Positions 12,277-23,360 of a DNA stretch of 64,000 bases are shown here, piece after piece. How positions within the stretch are numbered: the stretch's first letter is position 1; every line of letters begins with the position of its first letter. Made by a program: the position numbers and the translations under genes. The stretch is from Mercurialis annua. Taxonomy: Eukaryota > Streptophyta > Magnoliopsida > Malpighiales > Euphorbiaceae. Location of the stretch: positions 15,750,501 through 15,814,500 of the forward strand of contig NC_065576.1 of NCBI RefSeq assembly GCF_937616625.2, given 5' to 3'. The notes beneath the pieces were generated by a model. It did not search any database and was not told the origin of the DNA. It saw nothing but the letters and a program-made list of their open reading frames with translations.

Positions 12277-14763
12277 ATGACTAGTACAAAAATTGATTCT
12301 GTCCCGATTGATGATGAAACTATCAATTTAGATGATGATGATGATGATGAAGTTATAGAATTAGGAGGAAAGAAGACATCAAAGCGGCAAAGGAAATTAT
12401 CATCGATTGTATGGAACTATTTTATTAAGGAGGAAGGCAAAAACAACAAGAGGACTGCAAAATGTAAAGCTTGTGGAAAATCATATGCAGCTGATAGTAA
12501 ATATGGGACAGGTAATATGAAACGTCATATACCTGTTTGTCCTAGAAAAAATAGTAGGGATATTGGTCAAAGTTTGATTTCTTTAAGTGATGGATCTTTA
12601 GTGAATGTGAAATTTGATATGGATGTGTTTAGAGAGTTGATTGCCATGGCTGTGATTATGCATGATTTGCCATTTCAGTTTGTTGAATGGGAAGGGATGA
12701 AAAAATTATTATGCTATCTGAAACCTGATTTTCATATCATTTCAAGGAACACTTGTAGAGCTGATTGCATTATGATTTTTAACAGAGAGAAAAATCAGGT
12801 TAAATCTATGTTAGAGTCAACTTTGGGAAAGATTTTCCTAACTTCTGATTGTTGGTCTTCTTTGACTACTGATGGATATATTTGCTTGACTGAGCATTTT
12901 ATTGGTAAGGATTGGCAATTACAAAAGAGAATTTTGAATTTTTGCTATATGCCTCCTCCTCACAGTGTAGTAGCTTTATGTGACAAAATTCATAATTTCA
13001 TATGTTCTCGGCAAATTGATATGAGAATATTTTCTATTATTTTGGATAATGCAGCTGCCAATGATATTTGTGCCGATTTATTGAAAAATCTTTTACTTGC
13101 TAAGGGTGAACTTTTGAATAAAGGAAATTTTTTTCACATGAGATGCTCGGCTCACATCTTGAACTTGATAGTTCAAGATGGTTTAAAAGAAATTGATGAA
13201 TCTATTCTGAAAATTAGGGAAAGTGTTAAGTATGTGAAGGGATCCAATCTAGAAAAATTAAGTTTTTGGAATGTGTCCATATATGCAATTTAGATTCAAA
13301 AAGAGGACTTAGACAAGATGTGCCTACAAGATGGAATTCAACTTATTTGATGATTTATAGTGCTTTATTTTATCAAAATGCTTTTGTTCATCTTCAATTG
13401 AGTGATTCTAATTTCAAGCATTGTCCATCAATTGATGAATGGAAAAAGGTAGAAAAGATTTGCAAGTTTCTACGAGTGTTTAATGATATCACTTGTCTCT
13501 TTTCAAGAACAAAGTATCCTACGGCAAATATGTATTTTCCTTTGGTATTTTCAGCCCATTTGACATTGAATGAGGGTATTGCTAGTGAAGATGCATATGT
13601 TAAATCAATAGCGGAAAAAATGCTTATTAAATTTAATAAGTATTGGGCTGAATATAGTATAATTTTAGTTATTGCCGTGATTTTAGATCCTAGGTACAAG
13701 TTAAGTTTTGTTGAATGGTGCTACAAGAAGATCTATGGTGATGAGGGGTTAATTGAGACTAAAAAATTAAAGATGATCTATTTTCTTCATATTCCGAGTA
13801 TATGAACATTGTGGATATATATATATCAAATGAATTGTGACACGAGTAGTGGAGCGTCTAGTACCAAATTCATGCAAAGAATGGAGGATGATGCAAATTA
13901 TGCATATGGCGCTAAAGATGTATTGAAGGTACATTTTATCAACTCTACTACTTTTGATGAATATTGTTCTTTTTTATTAGTTTTGTTGAATTTTTGGACC
14001 TCTTTTTACTACTGTTATTGTTTGCTCATTTTTATAAGTGGTAATGATTTCTTTTTGATTTGAATTTTTATTTTTTACTCTTATATATGGCTACTGCTGT
14101 CCTAATTAGGTCCAAGATATTATATTTTTTGTCCATGTTTTCGTATATAACTGTTGTACTATTTATATAAGGTTGATGTACTATAGCTAATCTTTTAGGT
14201 TCTTTTGAATTAATAATAACTTGAATTTTTTAAGATCAATAATGAAAATATATCTTATTTTGTAGGAATTTGATTCTTTGGAGTTTGATGAGCTTACTCC
14301 GCAAAAGAATGAATTGGAGCTTTATCTTGAGGAGCCAAGGATGGATCGAAGAATTAAATTAGATATATTGGCATATTGGAAAGGAAATCAATATCGATAT
14401 CCTCATGTTGCAGCCATGGCTCATGATACTTTAGCTATTCCGGTTACTACGGTGGCTTCTGAAAGTGCATTTAGTAATAGCGGAAGGGTCCTCGATCAAT
14501 ATCGAAGTGCATTAAAGCCTGAAGTTGTTGAAGCTTTGGTGTGTAGTAGAGATTGGCTACTTGAAAATCAAGGTATAACATGATTTTATAAAGTTTGATA
14601 AATAATATTTTTTAAAAACTAATTTCTTTGTATATGCTTTATTATTATAGATGCAAAGTTGTTGGAAGTAGAAGAACTCACAAAAGATATTATGGAGCTT
14701 AATTTGGAGTCCGAGTTTAAAGAAGATGTTATATGTCCTCCTTCGTCAAGCTCAAAGAATTAA
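12277..14763 (+). pseudogene. hAT transposase (Ac-like, BED finger), frameshifted
   Basis: Exon 1 opens at 12277. Residues ~40-90 form a BED zinc finger (C-x2-C then H-x4-C, with GNMKRHIPVC). The RNase H-like core follows (LTSDCWSSLTTDGYICLT; LDNAAANDICADLL; MRCSAHILNLIVQDGL), then VPTRWNSTYLM and LDPRYKL. Introns 13929-14265 and 14573-14650 have GT...AG ends and keep frame. Exon 14266-14572 carries the C-terminal dimerisation motif ASESAFSNSGR; the last exon ends with TAA at 14761-14763. Single-base shifts near 13260, 13770 and 13830 break the frame. Family members cut and paste DNA in the nucleus; this copy should not make active enzyme. Confidence 0.9.
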
Positions 14764-14944
14764 GTGATGGATATATTTTTTGGGAGAATTTAAAACTCGA
14801 TTTATATTTTAGGGACATATTTAATTTATGTTTATGTTTGGTTTATCTTTAAAATTATGGATGTTTGTTAAACATTTAGAATATTTGAGTTTGGATTTTA
14901 ATTTGAGTTTAAAATTATGTTTTGTATGTTTTTAATAGCTTTAC

Positions 14945-15187
14945 AGGTTAAGTGGGTCGTGTTAGTCGTGTCGTTTAATCGTGTTAATCGTGTTAATCGT
15001 GTAACCCGTTTATCATAACGGGTTAAACGTGTCGTGTCATGTCACTCGTTTAAAATTCGTGTGGTGTTAGGGTTGAGTTTTGGACACGATTAGTTAAATG
15101 GGTCGTGTTCGTGTTGACCCTTATCATGTCAACAGAGTGGGTCGACACAACACGAACACGACCCTCCAACCCATTTTGACACCCCTA
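14945..15187. repeat. Right subterminal TCGTGT array of hAT
   Basis: At least eight TCGTGT hexamers lie between 14950 and 15120, several spaced 9-10 bp apart, plus ACACGA copies before the inverted repeat. The left end (11355-11480) has the same motif in both orientations. In hAT elements such subterminal repeats are the transposase binding sites; here this is inferred from position and density. Confidence 0.7.
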
Positions 15188-15195
15188 GCTCCAAC
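15188..15195. repeat. Right 8 bp target duplication of hAT
   Basis: GCTCCAAC, identical to 11330-11337. Confidence 0.95.
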
Positions 15196-15309
15196 CGGTT
15201 CCTACTGTCCTCCCTAGACAGAAGACTCATCGTGAACTTTTTCGGCTACTTTTTGTGTCACTTTTGGTGCCACAGCGGCACACGCTCTGGTTTGTCTCTG
15301 GTCATCCAT
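15196..15309 (-). pseudogene. Gag N-terminus of Tekay element, cut by hAT
   Basis: On the minus strand an ATG at 15307-15309 opens MDDQRQTRACAAVAPKV and reaches a stop after about 33 codons; the Gly/Arg-rich part continues across the hAT insertion at 11329. The position, between the primer site and the capsid coding region, fits the gag start. Confidence 0.55.
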
Positions 15310-15600
15310 CCTGACCAAAGAAAACAACGCCACGATCAATAATCATACGATAATACGTGCTTACATCTAAGCGCAAAATTAATCATATACTCAAACACAT
15401 CTATCTTATAGTATCGATCACACACACATAACAGACTCACATTCTATAGAGGAGAGTTGAAAGTTTAAAAGTAAATGAGGACATATCAATGAAATGACTT
15501 AAAACATATAGCTGCAGTAGTTCTTAGTTCAACTTAGTGAACTCGTCAATCCTAGGATCACAAAACATATAACACATACAGGCAATGGCCAAGAAACTAG

Positions 15601-15620
15601 ACCATTGCTCTGATAACAAA
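15601..15620 (-). other. Primer-binding site, initiator-Met type
   Basis: The minus strand reads TTATCAGAGCAATGGTC close to the LTR edge at 15623. It resembles TGGTATCAGAGC, the complement of the plant initiator tRNA-Met 3' end, with a change near the start. It sets the minus-strand direction of the element. Confidence 0.75.
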
Positions 15621-15622
15621 TT

Positions 15623-15998
15623 TATCACGACCCGAAATCTCGAGCCGCGACCGGCGCTAGGGAATGGAAGTGGTAGCTACAAAGCCCGTAGCAAGCCTAA
15701 AACCACTATAAACGTTTCGCGATCAAATCAAATAAGCAATCATACAAAACGTTTTCATAATAGCTTTTTAAAACGATACGATTACAAACGTCCATTCACA
15801 TTTTCAAAACTGGACATAGAAACTAGGGTCTTATAATGTGATACCACCTATCAAGCATTGCCACGTTTCACACATCAAAAGCAAACGGCTTAAGCGCAAA
15901 TAAATTTATACCAATTTACAAAGTATCAGAGTATAGATAATACATAAATCCATTTGACCAAAAACCACATAAACATCTAGGACTGGACTACTGCAATG
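15623..15998 (-). repeat. 5' LTR of Tekay-type element, truncated
   Basis: Matches 4212-4576 with scattered differences and begins TATCACGACCC (TG changed to TA). Homology ends at 15995 and a new terminal sequence starts at 15999, so about 2.1 kb of this LTR is missing. Confidence 0.8.
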
Positions 15999-16302
15999 CA
16001 GTGTTTTAAAAACCGGACCGGCCGGTTCGATTGGTTCGACCGGGATACAGAGGCTTGTCCGGTCCGATTATACTTAAAAACCGGATTTACGGTTTAACCG
16101 TATCAAACCGGGAAAACCGTAAAATTTGACATATTTTGAAGCGGATGGACCGGAAAAACCGCCTGGTTCACTGTGTTTCTCTACTATTACGTTATGTGGT
16201 GTTTTTTTATGGAGGTTCCTTCTGGCTCATGTTTTCTATTTTAAAAATAATATAGAATTTTTATATATTTATGTAAGAGAATTTGAAGAAAGAAAGAACA
16301 AT
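15999..16302 (+). mobile_element. hAT-like terminal fragment with AACCGG motifs
   Basis: Starts CAGTGTTTTAAAAACCGG and is followed by many CCGGTT/AACCGG motifs to ~16170, the layout of a plant hAT end with subterminal repeats. The matching right end is not present before the LTR fragment at 16303, so only one end remains. 16171-16302 holds nothing recognisable. Confidence 0.4.
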
Positions 16303-16805
16303 AATAAAAATATGGAGAGAATCCAAACAAAATTTCTCTCATTCAGACTTAAACTAAACCCTAAAACATCCAATTATCTAAGTTCTTAAAGTCTAAGAAG
16401 GTAGTAGAGATCAATTGGTAAGTTATTCATCTATTTAACTTCTTTATTTAGGGTTTACACATGAAATAACATGTTTTGTTTTTGAATCTTGAATTACAGC
16501 CTTGGTAAGAGACTGATATTTTGAGTTGTGTAACTCCAAATTGGGTTCTGTTTGTTGGTACAAAAACTTGAGGATATTAGCTACAACGTTCTAAGTTTAA
16601 GTTTGCAAAATTAAATCTGTAAGATATTCGTTTTGATCAGAACATTAATTTATGCAGTCTGTCCAGACAGCTTGAACTATGTTTAGTATAATTTGGTGTG
16701 CAAACCTTGTATTGGTACAAGACCTTTTGATTATAATTCGAAACTCATATGGATATAATTGTGCAAATTTTTTGTTCTAATTGTTTGTATACTGAATTCA
16801 GTACT
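16303..16805. repeat. LTR fragment 'A', first part
   Basis: Matches 34525-35032 base for base with few changes (shared opening AATATGGAGAGAATCC). It ends with GTACT (16801-16805), the left target duplication of the Tat element. The same LTR copy resumes at 25803. Confidence 0.9.
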
Positions 16806-17393
16806 TGATAACTTGTGAAATTGGCGGCGACTCTCTGATCCGGTGGTAACCGGGTGTCGTACCTGAAAAGCACAACACAACCATTAGAAGGGTGCCGAAA
16901 TGGGATTCTGGCAGACCGCTCCGACGGTTAAGTCAGTTCACGTTTAGGTGAGAGAAAGAAATAGAAGTGAAAGAGTTTTTTAGAGTTGAGAGAAAAAGAG
17001 AATTAACCTTTTTACCTACTTTTTCTTAGCCTTTTATACTATGTCTTTGTTTCTCTTTGTCTGGGCCGACAGGTCTGATTTCATTCTCTCTGTCTATGCA
17101 GATATTGTCTGGAATGTCAGGGTGCGTTCTGACAGATTTTTCGTTGTAATCAGTGAGAGGTGAACTCGGACGAAACCGAGATGATGTTACAATGTATTGT
17201 TGCTCAGTGTAACCGAGATGGTGCTTGCTATGTGTTTTATTCGGTTGAACCGAGATGACGCTGTGATGTGTCTTACTCGGTTGAGCCGAGATGGAGTTGT
17301 TTATGTGTCTTGTTCGGCTAACCACGGTTATTTTATGGCGTGTCTTACTCGGGTTATGTTCTATTTTGAGATTGTTCATCTGTGTTGTTATCA
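16806..17393 (-). repeat. 3' LTR of Tat element
   Basis: 588 bp, same length as the LTR at 25215-25802 and differing at only a few percent of positions by eye. The short difference suggests a fairly recent insertion compared with the Tekay copy at 4212. The polypurine tract (minus strand ACTGGGGGGACTTG) adjoins at 17394-17407. Confidence 0.95.
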
Positions 17394-17888
17394 CAAGTCC
17401 CCCCAGTTGTTTAGGATATTTATGTCCGATCTGTCTTTTCCTTGTTCAATTTTTGTCATGTTTGGAAGATTCTTGGAGTGGCTTTTGAGTTGCTTTCTTG
17501 TTTGACACGCTGTGGTGGCACATGTCTTTCATTTACTGCTGTCTGTTGACACCTTTTCTCCACTAACACATTTATTGAGGCGTCGTTTCAGTTGCCTCGC
17601 TTCGGTTTCTATAAAAATCCTCATTTCTTTTTCTTTGTTTAATTTCTTTTTTCCTTTCTTCGCTCTCGTTTTTTCTATTCTTCTAACTTCATTGGGGTCT
17701 GCTTTTCTACTTTCGAAGATTTCATCAGTAAGTTCTTCTTTTTCCTTCTTTTGATTTTTTTGTTGCTATTTCTCCATCTTTTTTCTGTTTGTTCTTCGTG
17801 TTCTTGTGATTTCTTGTCTTTAGGTTGGTATAGTCGGGTTATCTTGATTTTTTGTTTTTTGTTATTTTTTTCTTCCCGGCGTGCAATA

Positions 17889-20367
17889 ATGTCTTCTGAG
17901 GATGATTCCCAGAATGTGTCAGCTAATTCATACGAGGACGGTGTCGTCAGTTCCGACGATCGTACCCCAAAGGGTAGTAGTAATGATGAGGCCGAACAGA
18001 TTGGCTCAGCTGAGGAAGAGTTAGATGTTCCTCCTAGGATAAATAAGGTGGAAGATTTTGGTTGCTCGGAGGCGACCTCTTGTGTTCGCCCGAGGCGGGT
18101 TAGACCTAGGAGTAGTAAGACTGCTGAGAGCCGTAGGGTTAGGATGGAGACGACCTTTGCCGAGCTAAACCAAGGTTATTTAGATTACCTTGTCTCACGT
18201 TTAAATTTGCATGCGGGGTGTACTTTAGAGTTATCTCCCCCTGGTTTAACAATAAATCATCCGGTTGATCCGGATTATATTGTAATAAGCGTAGAACATC
18301 TTCATTCTAGTGTCTGTATCCCTTTTCAGTCTGATTTAGTTGCTTTTTTTAAATTTTATAACATGCCCCTTAGCCAATTTCACCCCAACGGTATTAGGCG
18401 TTTCCTTTGTCTTCGGAGGTTGTGTTGGCGTCGTAAGATTCCCTTTTCGGAGGAGTTTTTTGCTAGTGTCTGTGGTCTTCTCTTCGGGGGTGCATACGAT
18501 TTTTCTTCTTTCACAATTCTCAGGTCGGAGCGTAGGCATGTAATACAAAAAATTTCTACTTCGGTTAAAAGAATTAGGGAAGATTGGTTTCGGATTCGTC
18601 ATCCGACTGCTTTTGCCAACTTGCCTCGTCGGTGGTTGTGCACCTCTCCTGTAACTCTTCTAAGGCGGGATGCCAAAGGGATGGAAACCCATAAACTTCT
18701 TCAGGATGTTTTGAAGATGAGTGGACCCTTTAACACCTATTCTCTTATTCCGAAACTGGCCCTTGTTATGTTTGACCGAAAACGTCAAGGTTGTTCTATG
18801 GTGCCGATTTACTACTTTATTTTTATTTAATAGTTTTTTGCTTTGCTTTTTCTTTTCGTTGGTCTGACTCGGTTTTTGTTTCTTGTAGTGTTTAATTTGG
18901 CTGTTTTTGCTCAAGCTCGTTGGAAAGGTGAAGGTCCTTCTAAAGGTGGGGTCTCGACTGACAAGGCTTCCGTTGTGGATAAGGCTTTGGGGAAGAGGCC
19001 GATGTCGGTTGTGCCTACTGCTGCGACGCCTCTGTCTACTGTGCCTCCGCCGACTAAAGCTGGGAAACGGAAGTCTACGGAGAAAGATGAGGGGAATATT
19101 CCTTTGGCCGGGAAAGTTGTTGGACTGGGTGAGAAATCCGCTATTCTGCCTAGTGATCAAGGCTTGGATGTCGATGTTGGTTCTAAACCGGTCATTTTTT
19201 CTGAAAAACCTGTTGTTCCTTCTCCGTCCAAAAAGAGGAGAAAAATATTGAAAAGGTGGGTGTTGGGTTGGTAAATATAGAGGATTTGAAATTGACTCCT
19301 CGGTTTGTTGCCAACTATCTTCGGGAGAAATCTATGGATGACTCGGTTGATTCTCTTTCGACGTCTATTCGTTTGGCTCCTCGGGATCGGGTGGCTATTG
19401 CTATTACTGATCCAAAGGATTTTCTCGACACGAGTGTCTCTTTATCATTTCAGGTTTGTTGTTATTGTTGTTGTTTTTTTAAAACGTTATTCTATCTATT
19501 TCAGTTGATCAATCATCTTCTTAATGCTCGGTCCTATCAAGAAGAATTAGATGTGCAAGCGTCAGATGATAGGGGAAACTGACTAATGCGCAAGCCGAGT
19601 TAGAAAAAGAGCAGATTCAGCGTGCAAACGTGGAGTCGGTTTTGGACAGTAATAATGAGAAGTTTAACACTCAGATTGAGGGTCTAAAGAGAGAGCTTGC
19701 CAATTTGAAGAAAGAGCGAGATGACCTGGTCCTTTTAAAGGATTCTTTTAAGAAGGAGAAAACTGACTTGAGGGGGAGGTTGTTAGAAAAGTTTTCCAAG
19801 GAGAAGGAAGATCTTCAGAAGATAATTTCTGGGCAAAACTCTAATTATATGAAGCTTCATGATATATTGGATGACACTACCAATATCATTCAGACCCAGC
19901 AGCATGATATGATGGTTGAGTTTGCTCACCTAACCGATGCTATGCAAGATGACCTGAAAGAGTGTGTTGGTCCTTTGCTTCTTCCTACTGCAGATCCTAA
20001 CTGTTTGTACTTGGATATGGAGGGTATGTATAAATGGATGTTAGCTGCTTGTAAGGCTGCTGCAGAGAGGGAAGCTGATGAGATTCAGAATGCTAAGGAT
20101 TTTGAGGCCGAGCTTCAGAGGGAGCTTGAGGATGAGACTGTTCCTGCTGCTGGTGTTGTGTCTGTGCAAGTTCTTGATGGTGCCGAAGTGACCCGGGATG
20201 TGCTAATTCCTAATGGTGCCGGGGTGGTTGGAGATGTGGGTAGGTCTCCTACTCTTTTATTGGATGTCTGCCACTATGAAGAGACCGGGTTGAGCGAAGA
20301 GACGGGTACTCCTTCTAGGACTGGTGTTTCAGTTCCTGATGAGGTGCATAATGTTGTAATAGATTAG
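17889..20367 (+). pseudogene. Antisense extra ORF of Tat element (aORF)
   Basis: Plus-strand gene opposite to gag-pol. The likely start is ATG 17889 (MSSEDDSQNVSAN). Exon 1 (to 18789) has an acidic head, a basic patch and a conserved core around FYNMPLSQFHPNGIRRFL, resembling the 'putative gypsy type transposon' family (Pfam Transposase_28) from memory. A GT-AG intron 18790-18888 keeps frame. Exon 2 carries a Pro/Lys-rich stretch. A further intron is 19454-19504. The last part (19580-20367) is a long coiled coil (VESVLDSNNEKFNTQIEGL). Shifts near 19255 and 19575 break the frame. Function unknown; extra antisense ORFs are known from Tat elements. Confidence 0.7.
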
Positions 20368-20593
20368 TGTTTTTTTTTGTTGAACTTGTTTCCTTTTTTG
20401 GTACTGATGCTTGTACTATTTTTGATTAGCTGAAGCATTTTTGTGAAAAACGTATCAGGTAATATATCGGTCTTTTTTGCTTTGTTATGATTCTTTTTGC
20501 TTTATTGTAAGATTCTGTTTTAGTTTGTGTTTTGATTATTTTAGAGCAATTATTACAATTGTTTTGATTTTCTTTTAGGCGCTTTGCCTAACT

Positions 20594-21180
20594 CGGTTAA
20601 AGCGATTGCTTTAAGTTGTGTTAAGATATGGCTTAGCTCAGTTAAAGCGATTGCTTTAAGTTGTGTTAGGCTATGACTTAGCTCGGTTAAAGCGATTGCT
20701 TTAAGTTATGTTAGGCTATGGCTTAGCTCGGTTAAAGCGATTGCTTTAAGTTGTGTTAAGCTATGGCTTAGCTCGGTTAAAGCGATTGCTTTAAGTTGTG
20801 TTAAGCTATGGCTTAGCTCGGTTAAAGCGATTGCTTTAAGTTGTGTTAGGCTATGGTTCAGCCTGGTTAAAGCTATGGCTTTAAGTTGTGTTAAGCTATG
20901 GTTTAGCTCGGTTAAAGCGATTGCTTTAAGTTGTGTTAATATATGGCTTAGCTCGGTTAAAGCGATTGCTTTAAGTTGTGTTAGGCTATGGTTCAGCCTG
21001 GTTAAAGCTATGGCTTTAAGTTGTGTTAAGATTTGGCTTAGCTCGATTAAAGTGATTGCTTTAAGTTGTGTTAAGCTATGGCTTAGCTCGGTTAAAGTGA
21101 TTGATTTAAGTTGTGTTAAGCTATGGCTTAGCTCGGTTAAAGCGATTGCTTTAAGTTGTGTTAAGCTATGGCTTAGCTCG
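20594..21180. repeat. 45 bp minisatellite, 13 copies
   Basis: Thirteen tandem copies of a 45 bp unit containing CGGTTAAAGCGATTGCTTTA and AGTTGTGTTAAGCTATGGCT. Copies differ by a few substitutions. It lies between the end of the antisense ORF and the integrase end, that is, in the 3' untranslated region of the element. Because 45 is a multiple of three, a reading frame stays open through it, giving a spurious repetitive peptide. Confidence 0.95.
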
Positions 21181-21581
21181 GTTTTAGGTGATTTCTATTT
21201 TGGACGCTTTTTGCTTCTTTTTTTGTTTTTTGTTTTATTGATAGGGGAAAAACTTGCATTCTCGCCTACAACCGACTTTGACTTGAATGCAAATGAAAAA
21301 ACCCCTAACCGACTCGATTTACCTGAATGTTGTCTACTGATAGAATCTTTTAAGAACTCTGACATTCCAGGTTCTTGGTAGGTCTCGACCTGACAGGTAC
21401 GTTAAGTAATAGGCTCCTCTTTTACCTACTTTCTTTACTTGGTAGGGCCTTCCCAATTTGCTCCGAGTTTGGACACTCCTGCATTTCCTCTTGCTATATC
21501 AGCTCTTCGTAGTACTAGATCGCATACTTCGAATGTTAGTGGTTTGACCCTTTTGCTATGATATGTTGATATCCTCTGTTT

Positions 21582-22640
21582 CTATGCTTCGATGTGCATT
21601 AATGCTTGTTCTCTTCTCTCTTCTAACAAATCAAGGCACAGTTTGGTGTTTTCTTCATTTTGTTTCTCATCGAAGTATTGTACTCTGATGGTAGGCATGC
21701 CAATTTCTACTGGTACCATTGCTTCGCACCCATAGGTTAAGCTGTATGGGGTTCTTCCTATGCCGGCTTTTGGCGTGGTTCTGTATGACCATAGGACACT
21801 ATGTAACTCGTCGGCCCATCGACCTTTTGCTTCGTCCAGACGCTTCTTCAAACCGTTGATGATGGTTCGGTTGGTTACCTCGGTCATCCCGTTGGTCTGA
21901 GGGTGGGTGACCGATGTGAACCTTAGATCGATTCCTTTTTCAGTGCAAAAGTCACTGAAATTTTTGTTGTCGAATTGTTTACCGTTGTCGGTTATGACAA
22001 TTCTTGGGATTCCAAATCGGCAAATGATTTCCCTTCGAACAAAACTTTGCACTCGTGCTTCGGTAATAGTGGAGACAACTTCGGCTTCTACCCACTTGGA
22101 GAAATGATCGACAGCTACTATCAAGAACTTCCTTTGCCCGCTTGCTATTGGGAAAGGGCCAACAATGTCTATACCCCATGTGCTGAATGGCCAAGGACTT
22201 ATTATCGGGCTTTGTTCGGCTGTGGGTCGATGGTGTACGTTTTGGTGATACTGACATTTTTCACATTTTTGTACAAAACTTGCTGCGTCTTGTGCCAGTG
22301 TCGGCCAGTAGTAGCCTTGCAGTATTGCTTTTCAGCAGAGTGCTAGATGAGAGATGTGGCTTCCACACATTCCTTCGTGTATTTCGGCTAAAACGTATTT
22401 CCCTTCCTCCACCGTGAGACATCTGGACCATGGATGTGAGAATGATTTTCTGTATAAGGTGCCATCTCGGTATGAGAAGTGTGGTGATCGGCGTTTCACC
22501 TTCTTTGCCTCTTTTTTATCCTCGGGTAGGCTCCCATGCTCCATGTATGATAAGATGTGTTCCATCCATTGATCCAATGGGTTGATAAGGAAAGTTGCCT
22601 CGGGATTTTGGATGTTGCCGAAGTTTTGAATTGAACATGG
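21582..22640 (-). pseudogene. Integrase of Tat element
   Basis: 21582-22124 encodes the DDE core: VDHFSKWVEA with the first Asp, VITDNGKQF with the second, and QTNGMTEVTNRT with the Glu, followed by WSYRTTPKAGIGRTPYSL. Upstream (22124-22640) the zinc-binding region is present but shifted (EIHEGMCGSHI; the remaining Cys pair lies in another frame near 22260-22300). The acid triad is intact, but the N-terminal domain is disconnected by frameshifts near 22125 and 22332. Confidence 0.85.
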
Positions 22641-23360
22641 TATGCCTGGTACTGATTCTTTGGCTGCTCCGGCTTTCGCCAATGTGTCCGCTTCTGTGTT
22701 CTCTTCTTTGGGTATTTGTTCGAGTTCCCACTTCCCTCCTTTTTCGGTGATCTTTGCCAGTAGCTCTTTAACTCGGTCTATATATTTTTTCATTTCTGGA
22801 TCTTTGACGTCAAATAATCCGAGTACTTGGTTAACCACTAGTTGAGAATCACTCTGAATTTTGATGTACTCAGTTTTGACTACTGTTGCCATTCTCAAAC
22901 CTCCTATTAGAGCTTTGTATTCTGCTGAATTGTTGGTTGCCAGAAAATTCAAATGGATTGAGTTTTGCATTTTTATCTTGTGTGGCCCTCTTAGTACCAT
23001 GCATGCCCCTGCTCCGGCTATATTTGATGCTCCGTCTACTTGTAATGTCCAGCTGACTAGGCCCTTGTCTACCTCGGTGGGTTGATCGTGCGTTGTTGTT
23101 TCGGCTACAAAAGCTGCTAAGATTTGAGCTTTCATTGCTGTCCTCGGTTCGTATTTGATGTCGTATGACCCTATCATGACCGACCAGTTGATTAATCGTC
23201 CTGATGTTTCCGATCTTGCGATCGCTTTTCTTAGAGGTTGGTTTGTTCGGACAATCGCTGTGTGAGCTTGAAAATACCTTTTAAGGATTTCCACCGTTAA
23301 GACCAGTGCTAATGCGAATTTTTCGATCTTGCTATATCTGAGATCGGGCCCTTTTAGCAC
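22332..23360 (-). pseudogene. Tandem RNase H domains of Tat element
   Basis: A 342-codon open stretch. Residues 1-90 are the end of the gypsy RNase H (YSKIEKFALALVLTVEILKRYF and IKYEPRTAMKAQILAAF). Residues ~95-215 are a second, archaeal/plant-type RNase H (LQVDGASNIAGAGACMVL; NNSAEYKALIGGL with catalytic Glu; IQSDSQLVVNQV with Asp; EADTLAKAGA). Two RNase H domains in tandem are diagnostic for the Tat lineage. The last part runs into the integrase zinc region. The frame meets the RT piece at 23354 with a shift. Confidence 0.85.

Larger units (their letters stand above)
11338..15187 (+). mobile_element. hAT transposon, 3,850 bp, inside gag
   Basis: Terminal inverted repeats are perfect over 19 bp (left TAGGGGTGTCAAAATGGGT, its complement at 15169-15187), flanked by the duplication GCTCCAAC. 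The interior encodes a BED-finger hAT transposase in several exons. Both ends are densely packed with TCGTGT/ACACGA hexamers. The transposase frame is shifted at about three places, so this copy could move only with help from another copy. It sits in the gag gene of the minus-strand Tekay element and is therefore younger than that element. Confidence 0.95.
4212..15998 (-). mobile_element. Tekay-type gypsy retrotransposon with nested hAT
   Basis: Element on the minus strand. Order in element sense: partial 5' LTR (15998-15623), initiator-Met-type primer site, gag, protease, RT, RNase H, integrase, chromodomain, purine tract and full 3' LTR (6666-4212). The domain order with a C-terminal chromodomain, plus the Met primer site, points to the chromovirus Tekay/Del lineage. 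Coding frames are broken many times. The gag gene is split by the hAT element at 11338-15187. The 5' LTR stops at 15998 where another transposon end begins. By eye the two LTR 5' portions differ at roughly one base in ten, so the insertion is not recent. Confidence 0.85.

Noticed and set aside
15999..16302. Possible complete miniature hAT with AACCGG repeats
   Set aside because: Only one end is found; no matching right terminus or 8 bp duplication appears before the LTR fragment at 16303.
17751..17888. Upstream extension of the antisense ORF with a hydrophobic, signal-like N-terminus
   Set aside because: The T-rich leader gives Phe/Leu by composition; ATG 17889 starts the acidic, conserved-looking part.
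20875..21381. Open frame of 168 codons with a repeating ALSCVKLWLSSVKAI peptide
   Set aside because: It is only the translation of the 45 bp minisatellite; the period is a multiple of three, so any stop-free frame stays open.
21975..22346. Plus-strand frame of 123 codons opposite the integrase
   Set aside because: It overlaps the conserved minus-strand integrase core and shows no family features.
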